Positions 27,427 to 36,682 of a stretch of 64,000 nt of DNA are shown here, in pieces (the stretch's first letter is position 1; every line of letters begins with the position of its first letter). The DNA lies in assembly GCA_963677445.2 (NCBI GenBank), contig CAXXGF010000088.1:124001-188000 (forward strand). The letters run 5' to 3'. A model generated the notes under the pieces. That model ran no database searches and was not told where the DNA came from. It was given only the letters and a program-made list of their open reading frames with translations. Source of the stretch: G963677445 sp963677445 (GTDB lineage: Bacteria > Bacteroidota > Ignavibacteria > Ignavibacteriales > Melioribacteraceae). Made by a program: the position numbers and the translations under genes.

Positions 27427-28275
27427 TTACTTCTTCTCTTTACGATTTAGTATTGGTTTATATTTTCTAATTAAATATTCTTCAAGTTCATATCTGCCAA
27501 AATTAACAGCCATACAAGAATATTCACATTTTTTTAAATATTGAGTTACTCGTAGATCATTTGTCTCACTAAATCTTCTTTTTTTATCATCAATAAATTT
27601 GAAATCAAGTATATCTGTCCCAATATGCCTTCTCAATGCTGAAAAATATGTTGTAGTACTATGAGTAGAATATCTTTCTTGAATATCAGAAGATTCCCCG
27701 ATATAAATTAGCTCGCGTTTTCCATTACGAACCATATAAATGCCCGCATTAGATTTGGGATTACCATTGTTCCATATTAAAAACTCTTTAGCTAACATTT
27801 CATTTTCGCCGTCAAGAAGAATTTCTTCAAAATTATTTTGCACTTCTTGCCAGATTTTATCTTGCCCAATTACATCAGATATATTTCTTTTACCTCTTTC
27901 AAATGTGTTCAGCTTGGTTGGTAAATTTACCATGCCAAATTCTTCAATTTCTTTTCTGCCAATGTTTGTGGACAAAATTTGTAATTCAAATTCAAGGATA
28001 GATATCTTTTCGAGATCATACGGCTTTTTTGATTTGAGGTAATTTTTGAAGAATGTAGAAGTTTTTTCAGTGTACTGTTGTTTGATCCTTTTACGTAATT
28101 CTTTTGCTTCTCCTATGTAATAATATAAACCTCCTTGAGAGATTAAATAATTTCCATAGATATTATCTATTTCGCCAAGGCTATTTATTACTGGAGAGGA
28201 AAGAATAACTTTAATTCCACTCGCTAATACTAAATCTGAATTATATTGACAATATTTCCAGTTGATGCTTTCCAT
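27427..28275 (-). CDS. Protein with two tandem GIY-YIG nuclease domains
   Basis: Start chosen at MESINWKYC (28275); MQGNIMES at 28290 is possible, and residue numbers here count from it. Module 1: GNYLI (46-50), YYYIG (56-60), Arg66/68, Glu about 117 and an Asn at about 128 in LPTKLN. Module 2: GIY (183-185), YIG (196-198), Arg206, Glu270/271 and Asn282 in KPILN. Both modules keep the residues needed for a metal-dependent nuclease, which is unusual; most family members have one. Followed by an attC-like spacer, so it may be a gene cassette. AT-rich. Target unknown. Confidence 0.7.
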   Translation of the reverse strand: MESINWKYCQYNSDLVLASGIKVILSSPVINSLGEIDNIYGNYLISQGGLYYYIGEAKELRKRIKQQYTEKTSTFFKNYLKSKKPYDLEKISILEFELQILSTNIGRKEIEEFGMVNLPTKLNTFERGKRNISDVIGQDKIWQEVQNNFEEILLDGENEMLAKEFLIWNNGNPKSNAGIYMVRNGKRELIYIGESSDIQERYSTHSTTTYFSALRRHIGTDILDFKFIDDKKRRFSETNDLRVTQYLKKCEYSCMAVNFGRYELEEYLIRKYKPILNRKEKK

Positions 28276-28290
28276 AATATTTCCTTGCAA

Positions 28291-29617
28291 TATAACTATT
28301 AAGAATTTTATACATTATTGCTCAAAAAAATATTAGCAACAATCAACATAGTAAACAATAATGTACGCCACGGGGATGGCTATGCCATAAAATTCAGCCC
28401 CATAGGGATAAATTGGACGTAACCGCTGTCATTTTCACGACTATGGGTATTTAATACGGTTTGTTCTTTGTTTTGTTTTATGTTTATTGCCATATACGAC
28501 TTATTTTCTAATTTTTGTTATGTTATAATTTATAGCAATCTTCATATACCCAGCTCCGTCACGCAAGTCACATTACTTCATTCCAGTCTGACAAAAGCAT
28601 ATTTAATCGATATTTTGTTAAAACAATCTTACTCTTTCTAATTTAAGAGCGAATTACCCTAAATGCAATCAGTCATTCCTAAATTAATGAATATTGGTTT
28701 TTAATGCAAGGGAAATTAATTGTGAATGGGGAAATAATTGTGAATGGTGAATTATGAATGATGAATGGGAAAAAATCAGAGTAAGAGTAGGAGTATGAGT
28801 AAGAGTATGATAGTGGGGCGATGTTCATTTTGCTTATGGGTGTCGAGAAAAAAACAATCGCGGTACCAAAAATTTATCCTGGCAATCCTGTTCTTCTTTG
28901 CGGTCTTTGCGTTTTCTTTTTCTTTCGCGGTCTTTGCGTGGAATTTATCCCCGTGAAACGAAAAACCTTATGTGATGCTGATACCGAAAAAAAATCATGC
29001 ACTCCTCTAATCCTTTAATCATGGTTCAGACAATAACGGGGTTGGATTATGCGGATACTATTATTTTCCTTCCAGCCGTTCTTTGGGCTAAAGCCCCTGA
29101 GTGTGGCCATGTTTGCCGTATGTCTCCGGCCTAAAGGCGCGGAGTTATTTTAAATGTAAATAACTATAATGGATCTCCACTAATGTAAAAATCATAATCG
29201 TAATCTTAATCGTAATCATAATCCCAAACCCCGGGACAAAATAAATAACCCCGCTGCTGTCTCCTAATCCGGCTTTCTTGATTCTGGGCCCTACTCAGAT
29301 TTTTCAAAGGCGATACCGATGCCGATTTTTTATCAGGCAATCCTTAAATCCTTTAATCATGGTTCAGATAGTGGCGGGGCTGAATTGCGCAAAGATGATT
29401 ATTCGCTAACAAGGGCTCTTTTGGCTAAAGCCCTCCGGGTGTGGTCATCTTCGCCGAATATCTCCGGCCTAAAGGCGCGGAGTTATTCTCATTGTGTGCT
29501 TTGTGGTTAAGCAAAAATCGGTTACGAAAAACCAGGGAAATAAAAAACAATAACGAAAGCGATACCGATACCGATTATTTATCAGTAACGCCTTTTATTT
29601 CTTTTGGGAATTCTAAA
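28291..29617. other. Long non-coding, repeat-rich region
   Basis: No gene supported over 1.3 kb. It holds one copy of a long dispersed repeat shared with 59.9-60.25 kb (28551-28576 matches 59941-59966 with one change; TTTAATCATGGTTCAGA at about 29012 and 29350), near-identical blocks at about 29087-29150 and 29421-29488 containing CTCCGGCCTAAAGGCGCGGA, and short tandem GAGTAAGAGTA tracts (28777-28810). Confidence 0.6.
29087..29488. repeat. Direct repeat pair, CTCCGGCCTAAAGGCGCGGA blocks
   Basis: Two direct copies about 334 bases apart: GGGCTAAAGCCCCTGAGTGT and GGCTAAAGCCCTCCGGGTGT at the left, both running to CTCCGGCCTAAAGGCGCGGA then GTTATT. Non-coding. Confidence 0.6.
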
Positions 29618-30517
29618 TTACTTAATGACAGATTCGATAGAACTTGTTTTTAAGAAATTCCGCAATTGTTGTCTGAAAGAAATTACCTCGCCATGGGAAA
29701 GATCGGTATGAATAAATATCAGCCTGTTTTTTTTCAGATCATCTGTTTTCAGTTCTTTTTCTTCTGTTTGAAAATATGGAATCTGCCAGGCGCCAAGATT
29801 TTTCATGAGGTTTTCAGACTCCTCTTTGGTCCCCCCTCTGTCGGTATAAATATTTATGAACCGCCCGTTGAAATTTTTAATCCATTGAACATATTTATCG
29901 GTATTAGCGTAAAGAGCGTCAAATAAAATTACATCAGAAATATTTTTCGTTAATCCACCGGCCTCTATACAAAATGAAATTACCCGGTAAGCGCCGCTAT
30001 GTCCTGCCAGAATAATATTCCCAACCTCAGTTGAGGTCAATTTGCCGGCTTCTTTTAAGTATGTTAATACATCAGTGACCAAATGTTTTAATCCATCTTT
30101 GTCTTCTAATTTCCCTCCAAAAGAATCGCGGGAGTTTCTCGGTCCCTGGGGAAATACAAAAATCGCGTTCTTGTTGCTGTTATAAAATTGTTCGATCAGC
30201 TGAAACTTGTCGCAGGCTTTTTCGATATTATTATTCCATCCGTGGAAATAAACAACAATATTTGTTTTGGCTGTTTCCTTAAAAAAATCGGGGATAAAAA
30301 TGGCAACACTGCTGTCGCTGTAATGCTCTTCATATGAATATGTCACTCCCTGGTAAATATGGCCATCAGCTCTTCCGGGATGAGGGAAGGGGGCCGATTT
30401 AAATTCCGGAATAAACATTTCACCAAGGCGGCTGTATTTGTCAGCGACAGATTGGGAAAAAGATAATTGAGCAAGGCCCAATATAAGCAGGAATAAAATA
30501 ACAGGATTTGTTTTCAT
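29618..30517 (-). CDS. Secreted alpha/beta-hydrolase (esterase-like)
   Basis: A 299-residue protein with a signal peptide (1-21, ending SFSQS). Strand then oxyanion loop YFHGW (90-94), nucleophile elbow AGHSGAYR (Ser174) and a late His in HTDLSHGEV form a plausible Ser-Asp-His triad of the alpha/beta-hydrolase fold. The substrate is unknown; the exported form and the lack of a lipobox point to a periplasmic or extracellular esterase. It is monocistronic, flanked by repeat spacers on both sides. Confidence 0.75.
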   Translation of the reverse strand: MKTNPVILFLLILGLAQLSFSQSVADKYSRLGEMFIPEFKSAPFPHPGRADGHIYQGVTYSYEEHYSDSSVAIFIPDFFKETAKTNIVVYFHGWNNNIEKACDKFQLIEQFYNSNKNAIFVFPQGPRNSRDSFGGKLEDKDGLKHLVTDVLTYLKEAGKLTSTEVGNIILAGHSGAYRVISFCIEAGGLTKNISDVILFDALYANTDKYVQWIKNFNGRFINIYTDRGGTKEESENLMKNLGAWQIPYFQTEEKELKTDDLKKNRLIFIHTDLSHGEVISFRQQLRNFLKTSSIESVIK

Positions 30518-30796
30518 TATTAACTCATTTGTAATTTGAGGGTAATCTATTATGATAGAAAATATTTATTCTGTGTTTAAGTTTGTAATCACAACTCTTA
30601 TATCGGGTTTACATTATATCAAAAACATCTTTCCATATTCAAGAGCGTATTGGCCAGGTTCAATTACTCAGTTGAAAACTAATAAAATATTTTTCAATTT
30701 ACAATTAACAAAAAAAGATGGAGGGGAATAATATTTTATCTGCATATGTGAGTAATATTCGACCCCTTCAGGGTCTCTTCGTTTTTTTCTTTTTAC

Positions 30797-30858
30797 CCCG
30801 GGTTGTTCACTTCGTTCGCCATCCGGGGCTATTCATATTGAATCCCATTCGGGATTCT
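30797..30858 (+). repeat. Double-hairpin intergenic repeat, copy 2
   Basis: CCCCGGGTTG / CCATCCGGGG stem, then CTATTCATATTGAATCCCAT and a GAATCCC / GGGATTC hairpin; matches the copy at 13998-14085. Confidence 0.6.
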
Positions 30859-30870
30859 TTTCAAGAAAAA

Positions 30871-30910
30871 CTTTCCATTTTGAGTGAAATTTAACTGTTT
30901 ATGGAATAAT
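30871..30910 (+). repeat. Dispersed TGCCATTTTGC motif, copy 3
   Basis: Reads TTTCCATTTTGAGTGAAATT then TAACTGTTTATGGAATAA; a diverged copy of the motif at 13889. Confidence 0.5.
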
Positions 30911-31072
30911 CCGGCAAGCCTGAAACAGAGTGATTCTGTCGTCCCTGGCGGGATTTAAAACTCTTTCTTTTGCAATTTAAAAATCAGGGCTATTATCTTT
31001 TACCTGTCAGCCACGGTAAACAGGTTTCTCAATAATTATTTGTAGATTTGTACTCAAAAATAACAGGAAAAG

Positions 31073-31927
31073 ATGAAAGAATTTACAAACCGTGATATTG
31101 CCGATTATTACGATCAGACAAGAGAACATTATAAAATTCACTGGAAACTGGATAAAAACCTGTCGGTTCATCTTGGTTTTTATGAAACGGGAAAAGAAAC
31201 GTTTGCCGCCGCGCTTCAAAATTTGAATAAACTTGTGGCTGAGGCGGGAAAAATAAAAGAAGGAGAATATTTTCTGGATGCCGGATGCGGCGAGGGAGGC
31301 AGCTCAGTATATCTCGCGAAGAATTACAAGGCGCGTGGCGAGGGGCTTACTGTTAGTGAAAAGCAGGCGGCGAAGGCAAAAGAAAATGCTGAAAAGTTTG
31401 GCGTAAAAGATTACCTGAATTTCAAAAAAGGAGATTATCTCGCGACCGGTTTTCCCGATAATACATTTGACCTTGTTTTCGGTCTGGAAAGTATTCTATA
31501 CGCCAATGATAAAAAGGATTTTATAAAAGAGGCTTTCCGGGTTCTTAAACCGGGTGGAAGACTGGTGGTTGTCGATTATTTTAAACGTGCGGATAAACTT
31601 CCGGAAAATGAACAGAAAGAACTTGACGCCTGGACAAAAGGATGGGCGGTTAATAATCTTGAATCGGGTGAAGGTTTCAGGCGGATTTGTGAAGAAACCG
31701 GATTTGTTAAATGCAGACTGGAAGACTATTCGAAAAATATTGTGTCGAGTGTAAAGAGAATATTATGGGCGGGCATCTTAGGATGGCCTGTCGGGAAATA
31801 TTACCAGTGGTTTAAGAATCCCACCAGGGCCCAGCTTGAGCACCTGAGGTTTCCTTTCCCCTTTTATTCCTCCTTCAAAAAAGGTATCTGGAAATACCAG
31901 ATGATCTATGCTGAAAAAGCCGGATGA
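31073..31927 (+). CDS. Class I SAM-dependent methyltransferase (tocopherol/sterol methyltransferase-like)
   Basis: A 284-residue cytoplasmic enzyme. Motif I is FLDAGCGEGGSS (68-77 region), the later acidic motif is at GDY, and the post-motif FDLVFGLESILY and RVLKPGGRLVVVDYF match the small-molecule methyltransferases of the gamma-tocopherol/phosphoethanolamine/sterol type. The N-terminal YYDQTREHYKIHW is also typical. It may methylate a quinone- or lipid-like substrate, which is inferred only. AGGAAAAG precedes the ATG. Not in an operon. Confidence 0.8.
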   Translation: MKEFTNRDIADYYDQTREHYKIHWKLDKNLSVHLGFYETGKETFAAALQNLNKLVAEAGKIKEGEYFLDAGCGEGGSSVYLAKNYKARGEGLTVSEKQAAKAKENAEKFGVKDYLNFKKGDYLATGFPDNTFDLVFGLESILYANDKKDFIKEAFRVLKPGGRLVVVDYFKRADKLPENEQKELDAWTKGWAVNNLESGEGFRRICEETGFVKCRLEDYSKNIVSSVKRILWAGILGWPVGKYYQWFKNPTRAQLEHLRFPFPFYSSFKKGIWKYQMIYAEKAG

Positions 31928-32109
31928 AAATTATCATTTGGAAAATAATTTACCAGGGAGCGGATAAAACGGTTCTATCTGGTCAGCCATAGTTAAAGAG
32001 CTTTTGAAACGAAGCTTAAATTATACTTTAAATAGAATTTAATTTTGGAAATAGAAATTAATACCCGATCTTTACAGGTTGGAATTTGTATTATTTTAAA
32101 GGAATTTTA

Positions 32110-34380
32110 ATGTTACATAGAATATTATCGATTTTACTGGTTTTATCAATACCCGTCTTTTCACAGTACTATTCAACTGTCGATCCGGAACAGTCAGGTT
32201 TTATTTCAGATTTGCAGACAGTTATCAGAAATGGTTATACAAAAGTTTCTTATGATAATTTTGATGAAACAAATGTTACTAATTACGCGAGCCAGGATAA
32301 CGGCGACGGCACCTGGCATGTGATATGTGTTTACACGGGTTATCAGTATAATTATACACCCCCTTTTACCTGGATTCCGTTCAGCAGGGAACATACATGG
32401 TGCCATAGCTGGATGCCTTCTTATAATTCAAGTTCAACAAATGAATATGCCGATCAGCATCATCTTTTCCCCACCCATCAGAACAATGCCAACGGCAGGA
32501 GAAGCAATCACCCGCTGGGTATTGTCGCCAATATTACTTACCAGTACCTGGATGGCAAACTTGGCACAAATAGTGAGGGTGAAACAGTTTATGAACCGCG
32601 TGATATACATAAGGGTGACGCCGCCAGGGCGATGTTTTATATGTCGGTCAGGTATGACGGCCTGAATGGTTATGACTGGAGTTTCGATTATCTCAACAAT
32701 ACCACTCTCCAGAATCTCGCTTCGCCTGAAGCTGCCCAGGATGTCGATCTGTTGATTCAGTGGCATAAAGCCGATCCGCCCGACAGCTGGGAAATTGGGA
32801 GGAACGATTACATATACTCCATACAGAATAACAGGAACCCCTTCATCGATCATCCGGAATATGTAAATTATATTGATTTTGGTGATCTTACAAAATTAAG
32901 TCCCTCATATTCGACCGAGCCGGATAATTATATCACAAACCTGGATGGGAGTGTTGAAACAACAAGCATTACCCTTACATGGACAGACGCGGCAGCCGGT
33001 TCGCAGGCCCCCTCGGGATATCTGGTCCAGGTTTTTTCGGATGATGACTATTTCATTCCTATTGATGGTGAAACATACAGCGATGATACCGATCTGAGCG
33101 ATGGCAAAGGGATGGTTAATGTAACCTACGCGGGCGCTGATTCTTATACTTTCAGCAGCCTTGATGAAGAAACCACCTATTATTTCTCAGTTTTTTCATA
33201 TAACGGTTCCACGACTTCAAGAAATTATAAAATTGATGATACAATTCCCCAGGATAATTTTACCACCGGAGAAGGGGGCAGCGGCAGCGGCAGCCTGACC
33301 GAACTTATCATTTCAGAATATGTCGAAGGCTCATCAAATAATAAAGCAATTGAAATATTTAACGGAACCGGAAGCGCTGTCAACCTGGGTGACAACAGTT
33401 ATATCCTGGAATTTTATTTTAACGGAAACAGCTCAGCGGGGAGCACGGTTAATCTTAGCGGTACAATTGCCGATGGCGATGTTTTTGTCGTTGCCGATAA
33501 TGACGCTTCGGCAGGTATTCTGGCAGTTACCGACCAAACTCACAGCGGAACGTTTTTTAACGGGGATGACGCGGTTGTACTAAAAAAAGGCGCGGAAATT
33601 ATTGACGTTATTGGTCAGGTCGGATTCGATCCGGGCTCGGAATGGGGAAGCGGACTTACCTCAACGCAGAATAATACATTGAGAAGAAAAGGAAATGTTA
33701 CAGAAGGAGATAGCAACCCGGATGACGCTTTTGATCCCGCTACCGAATGGGATGGATACGCGGAGGATAATATCGAAGGCTTGGGAAATCCCGATCCATT
33801 GCCGGTTGAGCTGACATCATTTACCGCCGAAACATTCAGGCAGTATGTGATTCTTAAATGGAGCACCGCGACGGAAATTAATAACTACGGCTTTGAAGTT
33901 GAAAGACGTTTCCCCGATGAGGAGTGGAATCCAATCGCGTTTGTTGAGGGGCACGGAAATTCATTTTCGGTTAAAAATTACAGCTATTCCGACCGTATCT
34001 GTACCGGCCAGTATCTGCAATACAGATTAAAACAGGTTGATAATGACGGTTCATATGAATATTCAAAAGTCATTGAGATTGAGCCGGGTAACATTCCCTG
34101 CGGATTTGAAATGCTGAACAACTATCCGAATCCCTTTAACCCCTCTACTAATATTGAGTTCAGCCTGCCGGTTGACAGCCGTGTATCTGTAAAAGTATTT
34201 GATATTCTCGGACGTGAAATAGAAGAGCTGTTCAAAGGTATTTCAGGGCCGGAAAAACTGAGAATAAACTGGAATGCCGCAAATTTGCCATCAGGTGTTT
34301 ATATGATAAAACTGGAAGCCTATTCTATCGATGGGAATGAACATTTTTCAGCTCTTAAGAAAGCTCTCCTGCTGAAATAA
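32110..34380 (+). CDS. Secreted endonuclease I (EndA/NucM-like) with Fn3, lamin-tail and T9SS domains
   Basis: A 756-residue exported nuclease. The signal peptide (1-18) is followed by the EndA/NucM nuclease with REHTW and DQHHLFPTHQNNANGRRSNH, the His-Asn metal site of the beta-beta-alpha-Me fold. Next come a fibronectin type III domain, a lamin-tail domain (ELIISEYVEGSSNNKAIEIF) and a C-terminal T9SS sorting domain (NNYPNPFNPSTNIEFSLP). So it is sent through the type IX system and probably digests extracellular DNA or RNA. The start at 32110 is set by AAAGGA 7 bases upstream. It is the best taxonomic marker in the window. Confidence 0.92.
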   Translation: MLHRILSILLVLSIPVFSQYYSTVDPEQSGFISDLQTVIRNGYTKVSYDNFDETNVTNYASQDNGDGTWHVICVYTGYQYNYTPPFTWIPFSREHTWCHSWMPSYNSSSTNEYADQHHLFPTHQNNANGRRSNHPLGIVANITYQYLDGKLGTNSEGETVYEPRDIHKGDAARAMFYMSVRYDGLNGYDWSFDYLNNTTLQNLASPEAAQDVDLLIQWHKADPPDSWEIGRNDYIYSIQNNRNPFIDHPEYVNYIDFGDLTKLSPSYSTEPDNYITNLDGSVETTSITLTWTDAAAGSQAPSGYLVQVFSDDDYFIPIDGETYSDDTDLSDGKGMVNVTYAGADSYTFSSLDEETTYYFSVFSYNGSTTSRNYKIDDTIPQDNFTTGEGGSGSGSLTELIISEYVEGSSNNKAIEIFNGTGSAVNLGDNSYILEFYFNGNSSAGSTVNLSGTIADGDVFVVADNDASAGILAVTDQTHSGTFFNGDDAVVLKKGAEIIDVIGQVGFDPGSEWGSGLTSTQNNTLRRKGNVTEGDSNPDDAFDPATEWDGYAEDNIEGLGNPDPLPVELTSFTAETFRQYVILKWSTATEINNYGFEVERRFPDEEWNPIAFVEGHGNSFSVKNYSYSDRICTGQYLQYRLKQVDNDGSYEYSKVIEIEPGNIPCGFEMLNNYPNPFNPSTNIEFSLPVDSRVSVKVFDILGREIEELFKGISGPEKLRINWNAANLPSGVYMIKLEAYSIDGNEHFSALKKALLLK

Positions 34381-34395
34381 AAAGATTTTAAGCTA

Positions 34396-35130
34396 CTACC
34401 GAATTTTTACGGGCGCTGAAATCAGGTATTTTTTTTCAGCGTCCTTTTTTTTCCCCTTCTTTTCTGTCCTGATATAATAATGATCCGAAGCCTCAAATCC
34501 CATTTTAACAGAACAAAAACAGAGCAAAAATTTCAGGGTATTATTCAGATTTAATTCAGCGCCCCTTTGGAGAATTGAAACAATTTTCTCTCCGGGCGGG
34601 GCAGATTCTCTCTTTCTCTCCTTATCAGGAAATATTGCGAGAAGCTCCTGTTCCCGTGAAAGTTCGTATCTGAAATACTCTTTTTTACCTTTTATCTCAT
34701 ATGGGTATTTGATTACCGGAGGGGATGATGATAAAGAATGGATATGATAAAGGTAGTCGAGTGTCAGAGGGGGGAACAGTCTCCAGGAGTCAATATTTCC
34801 CGCTTCCATAATTTCTGTCGGCGTCATGCGGAACATCTTCCTGAAAGCCCGGCTGAAATTCTCGGGGCTGTTAAAACCAAACTCAAACGCGACGTTTATT
34901 ACCTTATGTTTTCCCTTAAGTAACAAAAGAGCGCTTTCGGAAAGTCTTCTTCTCATAAGGTAATCATAAGGAGTAAACATGGTGGTTTTGTTGAATAACC
35001 TGGAGAAGTGAAAAAGAGAATAATTTGCTTCAGCCGCCACATCGCCGATCAGAAGATTTTCCCTAAGGTTTTTCTCCATGAATTCAATTGCTCCAATAAC
35101 CGACTTTATCTGTCTTTCATCGGGGATCAT
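34396..35130 (-). CDS. AraC-family transcriptional regulator
   Basis: A 244-residue regulator with the DNA-binding domain at the N-terminus: two helix-turn-helix units in about residues 8-106 (LLIGDVAAEANYSLFHFSRL; INVAFEFGFNSPENFSRAFR). The C-terminal half is a separate sensor-like region. It overlaps the next gene (effector-binding protein) by 4 bases, so the two are made together. The pair recalls Rob/SoxS-type regulators with the effector domain encoded as a separate protein. Confidence 0.9.
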   Translation of the reverse strand: MIPDERQIKSVIGAIEFMEKNLRENLLIGDVAAEANYSLFHFSRLFNKTTMFTPYDYLMRRRLSESALLLLKGKHKVINVAFEFGFNSPENFSRAFRKMFRMTPTEIMEAGNIDSWRLFPPLTLDYLYHIHSLSSSPPVIKYPYEIKGKKEYFRYELSREQELLAIFPDKERKRESAPPGEKIVSILQRGAELNLNNTLKFLLCFCSVKMGFEASDHYYIRTEKKGKKKDAEKKYLISAPVKIR

Positions 35131-35636
35131 AATTTTTCTACCGGAATATAGATATCCAGTTCCGACTTATCCATCTTATCCACTCCCTTAAATCTTTCAT
35201 CATATAGCTGGAACTCATATCCCATAGTCGCTTTAAGGCCCGCTTCGGGGAGTATCTCCCTGTGCATTTTCATTTCCCAGTCTGTATTCATCATCGCGCC
35301 GTTTATAGTAAAAACCGCGTAGGTAGCCTGGGGCAGTATCTTGAGCAAAAGCTGTGGCGGAAGAGCGGTTATTTTATTAAGTTCAACCCCGGTGAATATT
35401 TCAAAGAATCCTTTCTCCATCGTTTCATCATGGGTTATATGGACTTCATACATTCTCGAGAACGTTTTTACATCAGGGATCTTTTTCTTGTGGTTTTTCA
35501 GGTATTCTGAAAATCTCACCCAAAGCCTGCCGATTTCATTTTCCTGAGTCCATGCGTCACCGCTGCCGAAAGGGTCGCCATAATAAGATATTCCGGCGAG
35601 GATTATTTGTTCATGCTCAATGATCTTTGGTTTCAT
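35127..35636 (-). CDS. GyrI-like effector-binding domain protein
   Basis: A 169-residue protein with the AraC_E_bind/GyrI-like fold pattern: IIEHEQIILAGISYYG at the start, a central YEVHI strand, ATYAVFTINGAM, and an end FQLYDERFKGVDKMDKSELD then IYIPVEKL. Such domains bind small hydrophobic ligands, often multidrug-type cations. It is upstream of and overlaps the AraC regulator, so it probably supplies the ligand sensor or a helper. Confidence 0.85.
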   Translation of the reverse strand: MKPKIIEHEQIILAGISYYGDPFGSGDAWTQENEIGRLWVRFSEYLKNHKKKIPDVKTFSRMYEVHITHDETMEKGFFEIFTGVELNKITALPPQLLLKILPQATYAVFTINGAMMNTDWEMKMHREILPEAGLKATMGYEFQLYDERFKGVDKMDKSELDIYIPVEKL

Positions 35637-35679
35637 AATATTTTTCCCTGGTGATTGAATTTGGGAATTTAATAAAAAT

Positions 35680-36132
35680 TTACATTATTCCTATCCCATT
35701 CGCGGGCATCCATTCGGGCCAGTCTGAAAGCCATTCCGGAATATGAGCCTCTTTTACCCGGTCGCAGACCGGAAAATAAGCTTTCAGATCGAGAACCGGG
35801 GTGCCATCTATCGCGTCAATATCACCAACTGAAATTACGCCTGCTTTTTCATTGATCTTTTTAATAGCGCATATTGTCATCATAAGAGGATTTGGCCTGT
35901 ATTCCGAACGGCAGGCGAATACCCCGGTTTTTTTACCTTTCGCGTATGGAGGCTCGGTAGAAAGAATAGTTCTGCTCTCATCATTATCATACCTGTCAGC
36001 CCACCAGAATACAATCACATGGCTGAAATGACTTAACTGCATAAGTCCTTCGCGATATTTATCATCCACCTTAATCGCGGTCCCGATTTCGTCCCTTTCA
36101 ATCTGCCCGATCTGTACAACTTCAAATTTCAT
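35680..36132 (-). CDS. TrmO/TsaA-like methyltransferase
   Basis: A 150-residue protein that matches the TsaA-like beta-barrel: VQIGQIER at the start, FSHVIVFWWADRYD, and RSEYRPNPLMMT, the family's conserved Arg-Pro-Asn loop. Family members (TrmO) methylate the N6-threonylcarbamoyladenosine at tRNA position 37, but many homologues have other or unknown roles. It is just upstream of the effector-binding gene in the same direction (44-base gap), so may be co-transcribed. Confidence 0.8.
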   Translation of the reverse strand: MKFEVVQIGQIERDEIGTAIKVDDKYREGLMQLSHFSHVIVFWWADRYDNDESRTILSTEPPYAKGKKTGVFACRSEYRPNPLMMTICAIKKINEKAGVISVGDIDAIDGTPVLDLKAYFPVCDRVKEAHIPEWLSDWPEWMPANGIGIM

Positions 36133-36163
36133 TTTTTTCTCCTTTATTTAAAAAATCATAATC

Positions 36164-36184
36164 CTAAGCTGGCAGAGCCAGAGC
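36164..36184 (+). repeat. Short CTGGC/GCCAG palindrome, copy 2
   Basis: CCTAAGCTGGCAGAGCCAGA, as at 21707-21726. Confidence 0.5.
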
Positions 36185-36330
36185 TAAACTAATTCTGTCC
36201 GCCTGTTCGCCGCGGAGAATCCTTGGCGGGATTCTTTTATAAATGATAGTATTTATAACGAGATGAATCAGATGTAAAAAGTCCCGCCAGGGACGACAGT
36301 ATTCCTCAGTAAATTGATGGTCAAATAAAA

Positions 36331-36362
36331 TTTTGCCATCTTGCGTATAATTTAACTCCTTA
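36331..36362 (+). repeat. Dispersed TGCCATTTTGC motif, copy 4
   Basis: TTGCCATCTTGCGTATAATT then TAACTCCTTA, a match to copy 1. Confidence 0.5.
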
Positions 36363-36682
36363 GTTGTAATCATAATCTGTTATATTCTGCAATTTGATGA
36401 CCTTAACACTCGAAATCTACAAAGAGATTCATTCCGGCTCTTGATAAATCCTGCGCAAAATTATTACTGCCGAAAATCATGAAAAATTTTCCCCCTGAAT
36501 TTCTCCCCGGGTTTCGGCTCTGCCGGCTTAATAAAAAAAAGAAAGAAAATTATTTATAAGGCGGCTGATTTGCCGGATAGATACAAAAAATGGAAATTTT
36601 TTCAGCAAATAGTCAGAGAATTGGAATTTTCTACAATAAAAAATATATTGCACCTTTATTTTTCGGCAATCGGAAAGCATCT

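Larger units (their letters stand above)
30518..31072. other. Repeat-rich intergenic region
   Basis: No gene. It contains the double-hairpin repeat copy 2 (30797-30858), the dispersed TGCCATTTTGC-type motif (30871-30910) and CTGTCGTCCCTGGCGGGATT (30937-30957), which recurs inverted near 36279-36300. Confidence 0.6.
36133..36682. other. Repeat-rich intergenic region
   Basis: No gene. It holds a CTGGC/GCCAG palindrome (36164-36184), AAAGTCCCGCCAGGGACGAC (an inverted match of 30937) and the dispersed TGCCATTTTGC motif copy 4 (36331-36362). The real start of the next gene, at 36683, is well inside the open frame that begins at 36590. Confidence 0.5.

Noticed and set aside
28777..28810. GAGTAAGAGTA tandem tract as a CRISPR or tandem repeat array
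   Set aside because: Units are short, irregular and without spacers; it is a simple-sequence tract in a repeat-rich spacer.
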